Source: Halomonas litopenaei
GTDB taxonomy: Bacteria; Pseudomonadota; Gammaproteobacteria; Pseudomonadales; Halomonadaceae
Assembly: GCF_017303055.1 (NCBI RefSeq)
Contig: NZ_JAEKJT010000003.1
Coordinates: forward strand, 620,001 to 684,000
Direction: 5' to 3'
Length of the DNA: 64,000 nt
Shown here in pieces: positions 7,692 to 15,934 of the stretch. The translations under genes were made by a program, and so were the position numbers. The stretch's first letter is position 1. Each line of letters begins with the position of its first letter. Below the pieces are notes generated by a model. It ran no database searches, was not told where the DNA came from, and was given only the letters and a program-made list of their open reading frames with translations.

Positions 7692-8660
7692 ATGTACGCC
7701 ATTCAACCAGACGGCGACCAGCTACGGTGGCAACGCAGCCAGGATCTCGCTCCACCGCAGGGTCGAGAGGTGCATATCGAGGTGGCCTGGGCCGGCGTCA
7801 ACCGCGCCGACCTGATGCAACGCGCCGGGCACTATCCTCCCCCGGAGGGGGCCTCCAGCGTGCTGGGGCTGGAAGTCAGTGGCCGCGTGGCAGCCGTCGG
7901 TCCCGACGTCGAGCAGCTCAGACGTGGACAGCCCGTATGTGCCCTGCTGGCCGGCGGTGGCTATGCCGAGCGCGTGTGCGTCGACGAGCGCCAGGTCCTG
8001 CCCGTTCCGGCCGGTGTGGACCTGCGCGAGGCCGCTGCCTTGCCGGAGGTCTATGCCACCGCCTGGCTGAACCTGTTCATGGAGGGGGCGCTGGAGCCGG
8101 GAGAGCGCGTGCTGATCCACGCGGCCGCCAGCGGCGTCGGTACTGCCGCCATTCAGCTATGCCGAGAGTTCGACCACCCCTGCTTTGTCACCGTGGGCAG
8201 CGACGACAAGCTGGCGCACTGCCTCGCGTTGGGTGCCAAGTCCGGGGTCAATCGTCATCACGGAAGTTTTGTCGAAGCGGTGAAGGCGTTTGGCGAGATC
8301 AATGTGATTCTCGACCCAGTAGGCGCGAGCTATCTGGCAGACAACCAGCGCGTGCTCGCCGCCGATGGCCGACTGGTGCTCATCGGCCTGATGGGAGGGC
8401 GCCACGCCGAGCTGGATCTAGGGCGAATGCTGATGAAACGCCAGCGCCTGATCGGCTCCACCCTGCGCGCCAAATCCCCCCAGGCCAAAGGCAAGATACT
8501 GGATCAGCTGGCACGCCACGTATGGCCCAGGATAGAGCGCGGCGATCTGACGCCACAGATTGACGCCCAATGGCCCATTCAGGAAGTCGAGGCCGCCCAT
8601 CGCCACGTCGACGCCAACGCCAACACCGGCAAGGTGCTGCTCCAGGTGGCCGAGCTCTGA
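7692..8660 (+). CDS. NAD(P)H:quinone oxidoreductase, MDR superfamily (PIG3-like)
   Basis: The 322-residue medium-chain reductase has the zinc-free quinone reductase motifs NRADLMQRAGHYPPPEGA and the nucleotide-binding stretch HAAASGVGTAAIQLC. Members reduce quinones or enones with NADPH. The start is set by AAGGAGG 8 nt before the ATG at 7692; the open frame continues far upstream into the LOG gene but that part is a shadow. Confidence 0.92.
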   Translation: MYAIQPDGDQLRWQRSQDLAPPQGREVHIEVAWAGVNRADLMQRAGHYPPPEGASSVLGLEVSGRVAAVGPDVEQLRRGQPVCALLAGGGYAERVCVDERQVLPVPAGVDLREAAALPEVYATAWLNLFMEGALEPGERVLIHAAASGVGTAAIQLCREFDHPCFVTVGSDDKLAHCLALGAKSGVNRHHGSFVEAVKAFGEINVILDPVGASYLADNQRVLAADGRLVLIGLMGGRHAELDLGRMLMKRQRLIGSTLRAKSPQAKGKILDQLARHVWPRIERGDLTPQIDAQWPIQEVEAAHRHVDANANTGKVLLQVAEL

Positions 8661-8666
8661 AACACG

Positions 8667-8708
8667 ACTTGTCCACAGACAGTCACTGGCTGGCCACTGT
8701 GGACAAGT
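8667..8708. repeat. Inverted repeat with two DnaA-box-like cores
   Basis: A perfect 12-bp inverted repeat (ACTTGTCCACAG at 8667-8678 and its complement at 8697-8708) is separated by 18 bp, between convergent genes. Each arm holds TTGTCCACA, a form close to high-GC DnaA boxes. No T-tract follows, so it is a weak terminator candidate. It could equally be a DnaA titration pair or a structural hairpin. Confidence 0.75.
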
Positions 8709-8728
8709 TGTCTGGCTGACGCCAGCGC

Positions 8729-9229
8729 TCAGCGTCGCGCACTGAGCGCCTGGGTCCGTGCAAAGGTCATCTGCAGCAGCTTGGCGTCGTCACCGGCTCG
8801 GTGACGCTGAATACCCTGCTCGGCAATCATCGCTTCCTTGACGTCGCTCCACATGGCCATCTGGGCCTCGTCCAGCAAACGCCTCAAGGCTTCCAGACGG
8901 AAAGCGGGGATCATTCCGGCATGATGAAAGAGGAGTGACAGCCAGGTGTTGTCATAGCCCCAGCTGTCGCTATAGGCGATACCCACCTGATGCAGCTCAT
9001 CATTCAGCCAGCGCGCCACGTGCCGCACGGGGTAGCCTTCCCGCTGCAAGCGTGCGCGGGAGATGCCATGCAACAGCTCGGCCTTGGGATCCCAATGGGT
9101 CCACTCATCAAGCGGCTGAATGAGAAAGGCACAGCAACTGCCATCAGGGCGGGCCAGCCCAACCTCGATGGGATAACTACCGCGCCCGAAACCAGACGCC
9201 TCGATATCGAGCAGAGTCGGTAACGCCAC
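8729..9229 (-). CDS. DEDDh-type 3'-5' exonuclease-like protein
   Basis: The product starts near TLLDIEASGFG, an exonuclease ExoI (D-x-E) motif, and ends with an ExoIII-like HRAGDDAKLL motif; an internal SDSWGYDNTWL supplies a possible second aspartate block. This matches the DnaQ/RNase T-like fold. The best start is a GTG at 9229 with CGAGG upstream; the frame is open to 9352 but that part looks non-coding. Without a longer domain, substrate (DNA or RNA) is unknown. About 166 residues. Confidence 0.75.
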   Translation of the reverse strand: MALPTLLDIEASGFGRGSYPIEVGLARPDGSCCAFLIQPLDEWTHWDPKAELLHGISRARLQREGYPVRHVARWLNDELHQVGIAYSDSWGYDNTWLSLLFHHAGMIPAFRLEALRRLLDEAQMAMWSDVKEAMIAEQGIQRHRAGDDAKLLQMTFARTQALSARR

Positions 9230-9399
9230 AGGCTGAGAACCTCGAAGTGACTGCCGGCCGAAACGCCGACTCGACGTTATCCGACAACGAAAACCCTTCC
9301 CGACGCCCAAACTGTCAGCGGCGGTCAGGGTAGCCTGAACCGCCGCTCGCATCGGCCTTACCGGGACCCGCGCGCAACCCGTGGTCGCGCTAGATCACC

Positions 9400-9945
9400 C
9401 TAGTGTCGCTGCTGGCCTTCTGCTTTGTCCAGCGAAGCGGTAGCGACATCGTCTCCACCGTCGCTTGTCGCCGGAGCCTGGCCGGGGCGGGCCAAGGATG
9501 CCCAGTAGTCAGCGCGCTCCCGATCAACGGGCAGCGACAGCTCTCCATGGCGGTAGGCCCGCTCAAGACGCGCGGCGGCCAGCGCATGACCGGCCTCGCC
9601 GGCTCTGGCGTACCAGGTGACGGCATGGTCGTGACGGGCGGGATACAGGGCGCACCCATTCTCATGGATTTGCCCGGCCTGATACTGGGCGCGAGCGTCT
9701 CCGCCGTGAGCGGCCTGAAGCACGTAGCGGGCGCCACGTGCCTTGTCTTGGGGAGCCCGTGACCGGTGAAACAGCATGTGCCCATAAAGGGATAGAGCCG
9801 CCGGATGGCCGGCGTCCGCACAACGCTGAAACAGACGCATGGTCAGCCTCTGGGTTCGCGGCGAGCGGGGCAGCCAGCGGGTATGAAACAACTGCTGGGC
9901 CAGACGATACTCGAGCCGCGTCTTCAGTGACGATGCCTGCTGCAT
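9400..9945 (-). CDS. Sel1-repeat (TPR-like) protein
   Basis: The 181-residue protein contains at least three Sel1-like units, for example CADAGHPAALSLYGHMLF, AAHGGDARAQYQAGQIHENG and ARAGEAGHALAAARLERAYR. There is no signal peptide, so it is probably cytoplasmic. Sel1 repeats mediate protein-protein contacts; the partner is unknown. AAGG precedes the ATG. The acidic, Gln/Asp-rich tail is low in complexity. Confidence 0.82.
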   Translation of the reverse strand: MQQASSLKTRLEYRLAQQLFHTRWLPRSPRTQRLTMRLFQRCADAGHPAALSLYGHMLFHRSRAPQDKARGARYVLQAAHGGDARAQYQAGQIHENGCALYPARHDHAVTWYARAGEAGHALAAARLERAYRHGELSLPVDRERADYWASLARPGQAPATSDGGDDVATASLDKAEGQQRH

Positions 9946-10193
9946 GGCAACAACCTTGAATCCAAAGCGTGGAAGTCGGACCGGACACCTCCTGTGTCAC
10001 GGGCGCTCTTCTGGTTCAATCTGCGGTGCCACGGACTCCTCCGGGGCAACGGGTTGGCAAGCATACGCCTGGCCCGAAGAGGACTCAACCCCTGAGGGTG
10101 GCGACGTATATCGGGCAAAGGTAACATTTCGGTGCCATGCAGCATTCACCGTTCGGTCGTGCCATTGTGCACGCACCGACACAAGGAGCTCCC

Positions 10194-11225
10194 ATGCAGA
10201 CCCGCCCTCTCGGCACTACCGGTATCGACGTCAGCCGCATTTGTCTTGGCACCATGACCTTCGGCGAACAGAACACGGAAGCAGAAGCCCACGCCCAGCT
10301 CGACCGAGCCGTGGCCTTTGGGGTCAATTTCATCGACGCCGCCGAGATGTACCCGGTGCCACCCAAGGCCGAGACCCAGGGGCTGACCGAGTCCTACATC
10401 GGCTCCTGGTTGAAGGGCCGCCAGAGCCGCGATGACGTGGTGATTGCCACCAAGGCCGCAGGCCCCGGTATCAGCCATATCCGCGGCGGCCCTCGCCTGG
10501 ACCGCCAGCACCTGCACGAGGCGATCGATGGCAGCCTGTCGCGGCTGAACACGGACTACGTCGATCTCTACCAGCTGCACTGGCCTGATCGCTCCACCAA
10601 CTTCTTCGGCCGCCTGGGATACACCCACGACGAGGACGAGCAGGCCACCGCTTTAGAGGAAACGCTGTCAGCCCTGAAAGAACTGGTCGACGCGGGCAAG
10701 GTACGTGCCATTGGCGTGTCCAACGAGACGCCCTGGGGGGTGATGCGCTGTCTTAAGCTGGCTGACACTCTCGGCGTACCCAGGGTGGCATCGATCCAGA
10801 ACCCCTACAGCCTGCTCAACCGCACCTTCGAAGTCGGGCTGGCGGAGATTGCCCAGCGCGAGCAGGTGGGCCTGCTGGCCTACTCTCCCTTGGCCTTCGG
10901 CGTGCTGACGGGCAAGTACTTGAACGGCGCTCGCCCAGAGGGCGCACGCCTGACGCTGTGGGACCGTTTCAGCCGCTACAGCTCCGAACAGGCCACGGCC
11001 GCCACCGAAGCCTACGTGGCGCTGGCACGCGAGCACGGCCTCGACCCGGGCCAGATGGCACTGGCCTACGTCAACTCCCGCTCCTTCCTGACCAGCAACA
11101 TCATCGGCGCCACCACCATGGATCAGCTGGAGAGCAACCTGGCCTCGGAGGCACTGACACTGTCGGAAGAAGTGCTGGAGGGCATCGAGGCGATCCACCA
11201 GCGGATCCCGAACCCTAGCCCCTGA
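10194..11225 (+). CDS. tas: Tas-type NADP(H)-dependent aldo-keto reductase
   Basis: The 343-residue protein resembles E. coli Tas along its length: LGTMTFGEQNTEAEAHAQLD, DAAEMYPVPPKAETQGLTES with the catalytic Tyr, and IQNPYSLLNRTFEVGLAEI. Tas is an AKR11/AKR12-like oxidoreductase that suppresses tyrosine auxotrophy in E. coli by unknown chemistry. The start is fixed by AAGGAG 6 nt before the ATG at 10194. Confidence 0.95.
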   Translation: MQTRPLGTTGIDVSRICLGTMTFGEQNTEAEAHAQLDRAVAFGVNFIDAAEMYPVPPKAETQGLTESYIGSWLKGRQSRDDVVIATKAAGPGISHIRGGPRLDRQHLHEAIDGSLSRLNTDYVDLYQLHWPDRSTNFFGRLGYTHDEDEQATALEETLSALKELVDAGKVRAIGVSNETPWGVMRCLKLADTLGVPRVASIQNPYSLLNRTFEVGLAEIAQREQVGLLAYSPLAFGVLTGKYLNGARPEGARLTLWDRFSRYSSEQATAATEAYVALAREHGLDPGQMALAYVNSRSFLTSNIIGATTMDQLESNLASEALTLSEEVLEGIEAIHQRIPNPSP

Positions 11226-11354
11226 TCAAGGCCTAGGCTTTGTCGTGAGCTGCGACTTTCCTTCGACACACCATTGGCGCACGCCCTTGCCATGACGTCC
11301 CAGGCATAAGGGCGTGAGCCAGCTAGCCTGATACTCTGGCCTTATCTGCATCAT

Positions 11355-11376
11355 AGCCCCGGCCTTCGCCGGGGCT
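11355..11376. terminator. GC-rich hairpin between tas and yaaA
   Basis: A 9-bp stem AGCCCCGGC (11355-11363) pairs with 11368-11376 around a CTTC loop. It is followed by TGATAC, not a T-run, so termination of tas is plausible but weak. It lies 54 bp before the yaaA start and could instead be part of its leader. Confidence 0.45.
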
Positions 11377-11430
11377 TGATACACTACCCCTCTTTGATTG
11401 ACGGCCTATAACGACCCCAGGAGCCCGCCC

Positions 11431-12207
11431 ATGCTGAGCGTGATCTCACCTGCCAAAACGCTGGATTTCGAGACCCCGGCCACCACTGCCACCTGGACGG
11501 AGCCCGACTATCTCGAGCATTCTCGCGAATTGATCGACATCCTGCGGGACTACAGCCCGGCCAGGATCTCGGAGCTGATGGGAGTCAGTGACAAGATCGC
11601 TGGCCTCAATGCAGCGCGCTTTGGTCAGTGGCAGACACCCTTCACGCCGGACAACGCCAAGGTCGCGGCCCAAGCCTTTCAGGGCGACGTTTATGTCGGC
11701 TTGCAGGCAGACACCTTCAGCGATGACGACAATGCCTTCGCTCAGGACCATCTGCGGATTCTGTCTGGTCTCTATGGCCTGTTGCGCCCGCTCGACCTGA
11801 TTCAGCCCTATCGACTGGAAATGGGCACTCGGCTTGCCAACGAGCGCGGCAAGGACCTCTATGCGTTCTGGAAGCCGCTGCTGACCGCCGAGCTGGATGC
11901 CGCAGTCACGCGCAGTGGCTCCCCGGTGCTGGTCAACCTGGCCTCCAACGAGTACTTCAAGGCCATCGACGCCAAGAGCCTCAACGCAGACGTGGTCACA
12001 CCGGTGTTCAAGGACTGGAAAAACGATCGGTACAAGATCATCAGCTTCTATGCCAAGAAGGCACGTGGCCTGATGGCCGCCTGGATGATTCAGCAGCGCC
12101 TGGATGACAAGGAAGGCCTCAAGGACTTCAACGTGGCCGGCTACCGTTTCAGCGCCGCCGAATCCGAGGGCAACACCCTGGTATTCACCCGCGACACCCC
12201 CGCCTGA
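11431..12207 (+). CDS. yaaA: Peroxide stress protein YaaA
   Basis: The 258-residue protein begins [17 protein letters not shown] and carries the conserved [15 protein letters not shown] and [15 protein letters not shown] blocks of the UPF0246/YaaA family at the usual length. In E. coli, YaaA is induced by OxyR and limits intracellular free iron and Fenton damage during peroxide stress. The ATG at 11431 follows CAGGAG. Confidence 0.96.
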   Translation: MLSVISPAKTLDFETPATTATWTEPDYLEHSRELIDILRDYSPARISELMGVSDKIAGLNAARFGQWQTPFTPDNAKVAAQAFQGDVYVGLQADTFSDDDNAFAQDHLRILSGLYGLLRPLDLIQPYRLEMGTRLANERGKDLYAFWKPLLTAELDAAVTRSGSPVLVNLASNEYFKAIDAKSLNADVVTPVFKDWKNDRYKIISFYAKKARGLMAAWMIQQRLDDKEGLKDFNVAGYRFSAAESEGNTLVFTRDTPA

Positions 12208-12240
12208 GGCAGCGGCCGAAGCGCCGGGGCCCGGCATGAC

Positions 12241-12276
12241 AAGCCCTCTTCCGGGAGGGCTTACCGGATCTTTTTT
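12241..12276 (+). terminator. Probable terminator of yaaA
   Basis: An 8-bp stem AAGCCCTC (12241-12248) pairs with 12255-12262; after an 8-nt spacer comes TTTTTT (12271-12276). It lies 33 bp after the yaaA stop. The spacer makes it non-ideal. Confidence 0.55.
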
Positions 12277-12329
12277 CAAGGGCCCAGTTTCAGGGGCTGT
12301 TTTCCGCCCCCTCTCTACCAAGGCACTGT

Positions 12330-12434
12330 CTTTAAAGCCCTGTCTTCAAAGCCCTGTCTTCAAAGCCCTGTCTTCAAAGCCCTGTCTTCAAAGCCCTGTC
12401 TTCAAAGCCCTGTCTTCAAAGCCCTGTCTTCAAG
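12330..12434. repeat. 14-bp tandem repeat, about 7.5 copies
   Basis: CTTCAAAGCCCTGT repeats head to tail from 12344 to 12427 in six perfect copies, with a diverged first copy (CTTTAAAGCCCTGT, 12330-12343) and a partial last copy. It lies in the gap between convergent yaaA and the isochorismatase-like gene. A reading frame across it would encode only an internally repeated peptide with no start signal. Confidence 0.95.
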
Positions 12435-12480
12435 AGACTCTAGTCACCATCCTCGGTTCAAGGTCCTCAGCTCCGGATCC

Positions 12481-13062
12481 TCAGGTCCCGAGTCGCAGCG
12501 GCCGCGACGCCCTGGGTCGCAGCAATTCACGATGCACCTCACGAAAGGCCTGGTCATCGCAGCGCTCGAGCCATTCGTAGGCGACCATGTCAGCGCTGAC
12601 CAAGTGGGCGCCGGCCTGACGGGCCCGCTCGCCGGCAAGTCTCGCCTCCTCCCCGCGTCGGCTGACGCAACCCTCGACCAGCCAGAATACCTCGACCCCC
12701 TGCTTCAACAGTCCGAGCGCCGTTTGCAGCACACAGATATGGGCCTCGGCTCCGGCGATCACCACCTGACGCGGCGTTGCCGCCTCAAGGGCTTGCGCCA
12801 CCTCGCGTTCTCGACAGGCGTTGAAGTGACTCTTGGTAAACCAGTGCGCGCTCTGTGGCAGGGCGCACGTCAGGCGCGGCTCCGTCGTCCCCAGCCCCTG
12901 GGGGTATTGCTCGGTCACCCACACCGGAACCTCCAGGCGCTCCGCCACGGCTGCCAGCCAGCCAATTTCGGTGATCGCCTGGTCCCCCCTCGCCACCACC
13001 GGCATCAAGGCCGTCTGTACGTCGACCACCAGTAGTAGACTATCGCTACGCTCGATCAGCAT
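12481..13062 (-). CDS. Isochorismatase-like cysteine hydrolase
   Basis: The 193-residue hydrolase has the family triad: Asp in LLLVVDVQTALMP, Lys in WFTKSHFNA and Cys in GAEAHICVLQTALGL. Members act on amides, isochorismate-like ethers or similar compounds; it most resembles YcaC-type proteins of unknown substrate. A GAGGAGA site precedes the ATG at 13062; the longer upstream frame is non-coding. It ends 47 bp from the 14-bp repeat array. Confidence 0.9.
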   Translation of the reverse strand: MLIERSDSLLLVVDVQTALMPVVARGDQAITEIGWLAAVAERLEVPVWVTEQYPQGLGTTEPRLTCALPQSAHWFTKSHFNACREREVAQALEAATPRQVVIAGAEAHICVLQTALGLLKQGVEVFWLVEGCVSRRGEEARLAGERARQAGAHLVSADMVAYEWLERCDDQAFREVHRELLRPRASRPLRLGT

Positions 13063-13199
13063 ACTCTCTCCTCGCCTTTTCGTTGTACACGGCTTCCCGC
13101 GACGCTCGTTATCGCTAGAATGGACGAGCGACTCACCGGTGACCACCAGGGACACCGGTAAAGACAGGCCAACGCAGGCCGAATTATGGAGATGTCTAG

Positions 13200-14030
13200 A
13201 TGCGTCACCTTCTCGTGATGATTCTTGTCGGCGTGATGGGCTTCGGCCTCGCCGTCGACAGCGCCGATGCCCGTCGCCTGGGCGGCGGCAAGAGTGTCGG
13301 CTCCTTCTCGCGTCAGGCCAGTCCCAGCGCCACCCAGACGCAAAACACGGCGCGTCCGAACGCGGCACCCACCGCGGGCAAGAAGAGCGGCCTGATGGGA
13401 GGCATGCTAGGCGGCCTGCTGGCCGGCAGCCTGCTCGGCGCACTGTTCTTCGGCGGTGCCTTCGATGGGCTTGGCATGGTCGATATCCTGCTGATGGCGG
13501 GCCTCGCCTTCCTGGCGTTCAAGTTGCTGGCCCGGCGTCGTTCGGCAACGGCATCGGCCGGAGGTGGCGGATATGGCATGCAGCGCGAGCAGGCCCCCTC
13601 TTCTCCGTTCCAGATGCCCGGCAGCTCCGGTACTTCCGGTGCCGCCTTCGGCGGTCCTCAGGGCGACCCAGAGTGGTTCGACCGTGAGCGCTTCCTCGGT
13701 GGTGCCAAGGAGCACTTCATGACCCTGCAGCGGGCCTGGGACAACAACGACCTCCCGCGCATCCAGGAGTACGTGACACCGGAGCTCTACAACCTGCTGC
13801 GCGAGCAGCGCGCCAGCGAGCCGGCCAACAACCAGACCGAGATCGTGCGTCTGTTTGCGGAACTCGGTGGGGTGCAGGAACTGGGCACCCAGGCCGAAGC
13901 CCGCGTGCTGTTCCATGGAGTGCTCAACGAAAACGGCACCGAAACAGAGTTCAACGAAACCTGGCACCTGGTGCGCGAAATGCGTGACGATGCCCCCTGG
14001 TACGTGCAGGGCATCGAACAAAACGCCTGA
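13200..14030 (+). CDS. Exported or membrane-anchored Tim44-domain protein
   Basis: The 276-residue protein has an N-terminal signal sequence (MRHLLVMILVGVMGFGLAVD), a Ser/Gly-rich linker with RRLGGGKSVGSFS, two glycine-rich hydrophobic segments around residues 62-105, and a C-terminal Tim44-like domain from about residue 160 with PEWFDRERFLGGAKEHFMTL. Bacterial Tim44-like lipid-binding proteins of this architecture are widespread but poorly understood. It is a single gene followed by a strong terminator. Confidence 0.88.
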   Translation: MRHLLVMILVGVMGFGLAVDSADARRLGGGKSVGSFSRQASPSATQTQNTARPNAAPTAGKKSGLMGGMLGGLLAGSLLGALFFGGAFDGLGMVDILLMAGLAFLAFKLLARRRSATASAGGGGYGMQREQAPSSPFQMPGSSGTSGAAFGGPQGDPEWFDRERFLGGAKEHFMTLQRAWDNNDLPRIQEYVTPELYNLLREQRASEPANNQTEIVRLFAELGGVQELGTQAEARVLFHGVLNENGTETEFNETWHLVREMRDDAPWYVQGIEQNA

Positions 14031-14087
14031 CGGCAGTCTGTGCTACCCGCTGCCGGCAAGCGGTCGACGCTTATCGGCAGCGAACGC

Positions 14088-14125
14088 AAAAGGGGCCGAG
14101 ATCCTAGGATCTCGGCCCCTTTTTC
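14088..14125 (+). terminator. Strong intrinsic terminator of the Tim44-domain gene
   Basis: A long perfect palindrome (14088-14105 with 14106-14123) includes AGGGGCCGAGATCC and its complement, and ends in CCCCTTTTTCTT. The A-run on the other side makes it potentially bidirectional. Confidence 0.93.
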
Positions 14126-14258
14126 TTCATTTGCCGCGTGAACGATAGAGCGGTTCGAGCAACTCCGCACTATTCAGCTGAAGGCTGGCGGCGTGAGTCG
14201 GCACTTGGTGCCTAGCCGAGACAGGGCCCCAGGAGACAGCGCAGCGGCGTCAGACAGA

Positions 14259-14780
14259 TTACTGCGCGGCCTTGTCGGTGGCCTGCTCAACTTCATCGCC
14301 GGCCTCTTCGACCGTCTCACCGGCGCTGTCCGCCATCTGGTCGGCCTCTTGCTCGGCCTCTGCGGCAGCCTCATCCATGGCCTGATCCGCATCGTCAGCA
14401 GCGTCAGCCATGCCGGCAGCGGCCTCGTCGGCTTCCTGCTCGGCCTCGGCGGCGGCGTTATCCATGGCCTGTTCCGCGTCGTCAGCGGTTTCCGCCATGC
14501 TGGCGGCGGCCTCGTCGGCTTCCTGCTCGGCTTCGGCGGCGGCGTTATCCATGGCCTGTTCCGCGTCGTCAGCGGTTTCCGCCATGCCCTCTGCGGCCTC
14601 ATCCATGGCCTGCTCGGCATCCGCTGCAAGCTCCTGCGCCTGCTCCTCGACGGCTTCGCGAGTGTCATCCACCTTGGCGCCGGCTTCCTCGGCTGCATCA
14701 TCCTCGCAACCGGCCATGACCAACATCAACGACGAAATAGCAGCAGCCAGGGCCAGGCGACGAAACGTTCCTTGCTTCAT
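14259..14780 (-). CDS. Acidic repeat lipoprotein
   Basis: This is a 173-residue lipoprotein: signal peptide with lipobox LVMAGC (Cys25), then an almost pure Ala/Glu/Asp/Gln sequence predicted as one long coiled coil. Residues 65-151 are three 29-residue repeats (GMAETADDAEQAMDN then AAAEAEQEADEAAA). The net charge is strongly negative. It is probably anchored in the outer membrane facing the periplasm. No family function is known; a spacer or peptidoglycan-associated role is only a guess. It lies 175 bp downstream of the carbonic anhydrase gene on the same strand. Confidence 0.88.
   Translation of the reverse strand: MKQGTFRRLALAAAISSLMLVMAGCEDDAAEEAGAKVDDTREAVEEQAQELAADAEQAMDEAAEGMAETADDAEQAMDNAAAEAEQEADEAAASMAETADDAEQAMDNAAAEAEQEADEAAAGMADAADDADQAMDEAAAEAEQEADQMADSAGETVEEAGDEVEQATDKAAQ
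14328..14588 (-). repeat. In-frame 87-bp tandem repeats in the lipoprotein gene
   Basis: Three 87-bp units encode 29-residue repeats. The first two are nearly identical at DNA level, while the third has diverged. This indicates recent unequal exchange that keeps the frame. Confidence 0.9.
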
Positions 14781-14955
14781 GTAAGACCTCCAGGGAATGA
14801 TGAGTATGAACTCCCCATTTACATTAGAAGCCTGGGCGCGTCTTGGCTAGCCCTCTCCTTGCGCGTATTCCGCAAAGACCGTGCAGTTTCCAAGGAAACG
14901 ACGCCACTGCAGCGACAGGCGGGCACATGCCAGCATGCACCCGCCAACCCTCAGC

Positions 14956-15699
14956 TTACTCGATCACGACCCGCGCATTGCGCGGCTGAATCGGGCGGTT
15001 GTTGTCATCGCCGATGGCCTGAGCAAAGGCAGTCATCTGGTCAGAGGACAGCGACTGCGGCGCTTTCATCACCAACCAGCGAACACCTTCGGTACAAGGA
15101 GGGGTGGTCAGCGAACCATTCAGACGAAAATATTCCTGGTCTTCCGGTAGCACCTGGGCGAAGTCAATGCCGCCATCTATTTCCGCCGTATCTCCGGCAC
15201 TACTGGGCAAACTCGCCACAAGCCCGTCAAACACGGCATTTTGCTCACCTTCTTCGAACATCACGGACACGACTGCCAGATCTCCCTCCTTGTTGGCATG
15301 TACCAGGTGCGCCTCCAGCGGGAACTGGCGTCCATCCACCGTGTGCTCAGACGGAGCATGGAAATGCATCTGCAACAAGGTATAGACGTCACCATCCAGC
15401 GTCAGGGTATTGTCCTGAGAAGAGGCCACCTGAACCGTGTGGCCATTGTTGACCACCGCAGCCCCAGGCTGGCCATAGGAGAGCTCAAGCGGTGCCAGCG
15501 CCGCATCAACACCATAGGCGATATCCACCGGCGATTGGTTATGGCCCAGCCCGCACACCTCGTAACTGTTACTAAGTTCCGCCCAATGAGCCGGTCCGGT
15601 CTCACCCTGGTAGGACCAGTGAGGCGCTTCGGTGGCTGCCAGCGCGCTGCAGGTGAAAAGTGCGCAGCTAAGAAAGCTGGTGACCTTCAACAGAGTCAT
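14956..15699 (-). CDS. cah: Periplasmic alpha-carbonic anhydrase
   Basis: The 247-residue protein starts with a Sec signal peptide (MTLLKVTSFLSCALFTCSAL) and continues with alpha-CA motifs: NQSPVDI, QMHFHAPSEH with the zinc-binding histidines, EAHLVHANKEGD and GSLTTPPCTEGVRW. It hydrates CO2 to bicarbonate in the periplasm. The ATG at 15699 is chosen because AAGG ends 9 nt upstream; the ATG at 15708 abuts the ribosome-binding site. A strong terminator hairpin sits just 20 nt upstream of the start codon, see 15720-15757. Confidence 0.94.
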   Translation of the reverse strand: MTLLKVTSFLSCALFTCSALAATEAPHWSYQGETGPAHWAELSNSYEVCGLGHNQSPVDIAYGVDAALAPLELSYGQPGAAVVNNGHTVQVASSQDNTLTLDGDVYTLLQMHFHAPSEHTVDGRQFPLEAHLVHANKEGDLAVVSVMFEEGEQNAVFDGLVASLPSSAGDTAEIDGGIDFAQVLPEDQEYFRLNGSLTTPPCTEGVRWLVMKAPQSLSSDQMTAFAQAIGDDNNRPIQPRNARVVIE

Positions 15700-15719
15700 T
15701 TTCGTCATCCTTGTCCAAC

Positions 15720-15757
15720 AAAAAAGAAAAGAGCCTGCCCCATAGGGCAGGCTCTTT
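15720..15757 (-). terminator. Intrinsic terminator directly upstream of cah
   Basis: On the minus strand a perfect 13-bp stem (AAAGAGCCTGCCC) with a 4-nt loop is followed by TCTTTTTTG, ideal for factor-independent termination. Its U-tract ends 20 nt before the cah ATG. It may end the upstream lipoprotein transcript, or act as an attenuator in the cah leader. Confidence 0.92.
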
Positions 15758-15810
15758 ATCCTACTGATCGTTGAAGGTCTCATGTGACCGATTGGCATAC
15801 CAGCGTTGGC

Positions 15811-15839
15811 TGTATATCGCTAAAGCAAAGACTGCTCAA
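15811..15839 (-). promoter_or_regulatory. Candidate sigma-70 promoter for cah, upstream of the terminator
   Basis: On the minus strand TTGAGC (15839-15834) and TATACA (15816-15811) are 17 bp apart. Transcription would start near 15804 and give a leader of about 105 nt that contains the terminator at 15757-15720 before the cah start. Confidence 0.5.
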
Positions 15840-15934
15840 TCGATCGCCAGCTCGGCCGGCTGGTCGGCGAACACTGGCATCAATGCCGGCTCGTCTGAGA
15901 CAAGGCTCTTACCTAAAACGATGTATCGACAGGC

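Noticed and set aside
10001-10182. Short minus-strand frame between the Sel1 gene and tas
   Set aside because: No ribosome-binding site and a composition unlike neighbouring genes.
12330-12434. CRISPR array
   Set aside because: The units are contiguous 14-bp repeats without spacers, and no cas gene is in the window.
12104-12580. Frame encoding repeated SLKPCLQSPVFKA-like peptides
   Set aside because: It is the translation of the 14-bp repeat array, without start signal, and overlaps yaaA and the isochorismatase-like gene out of frame.
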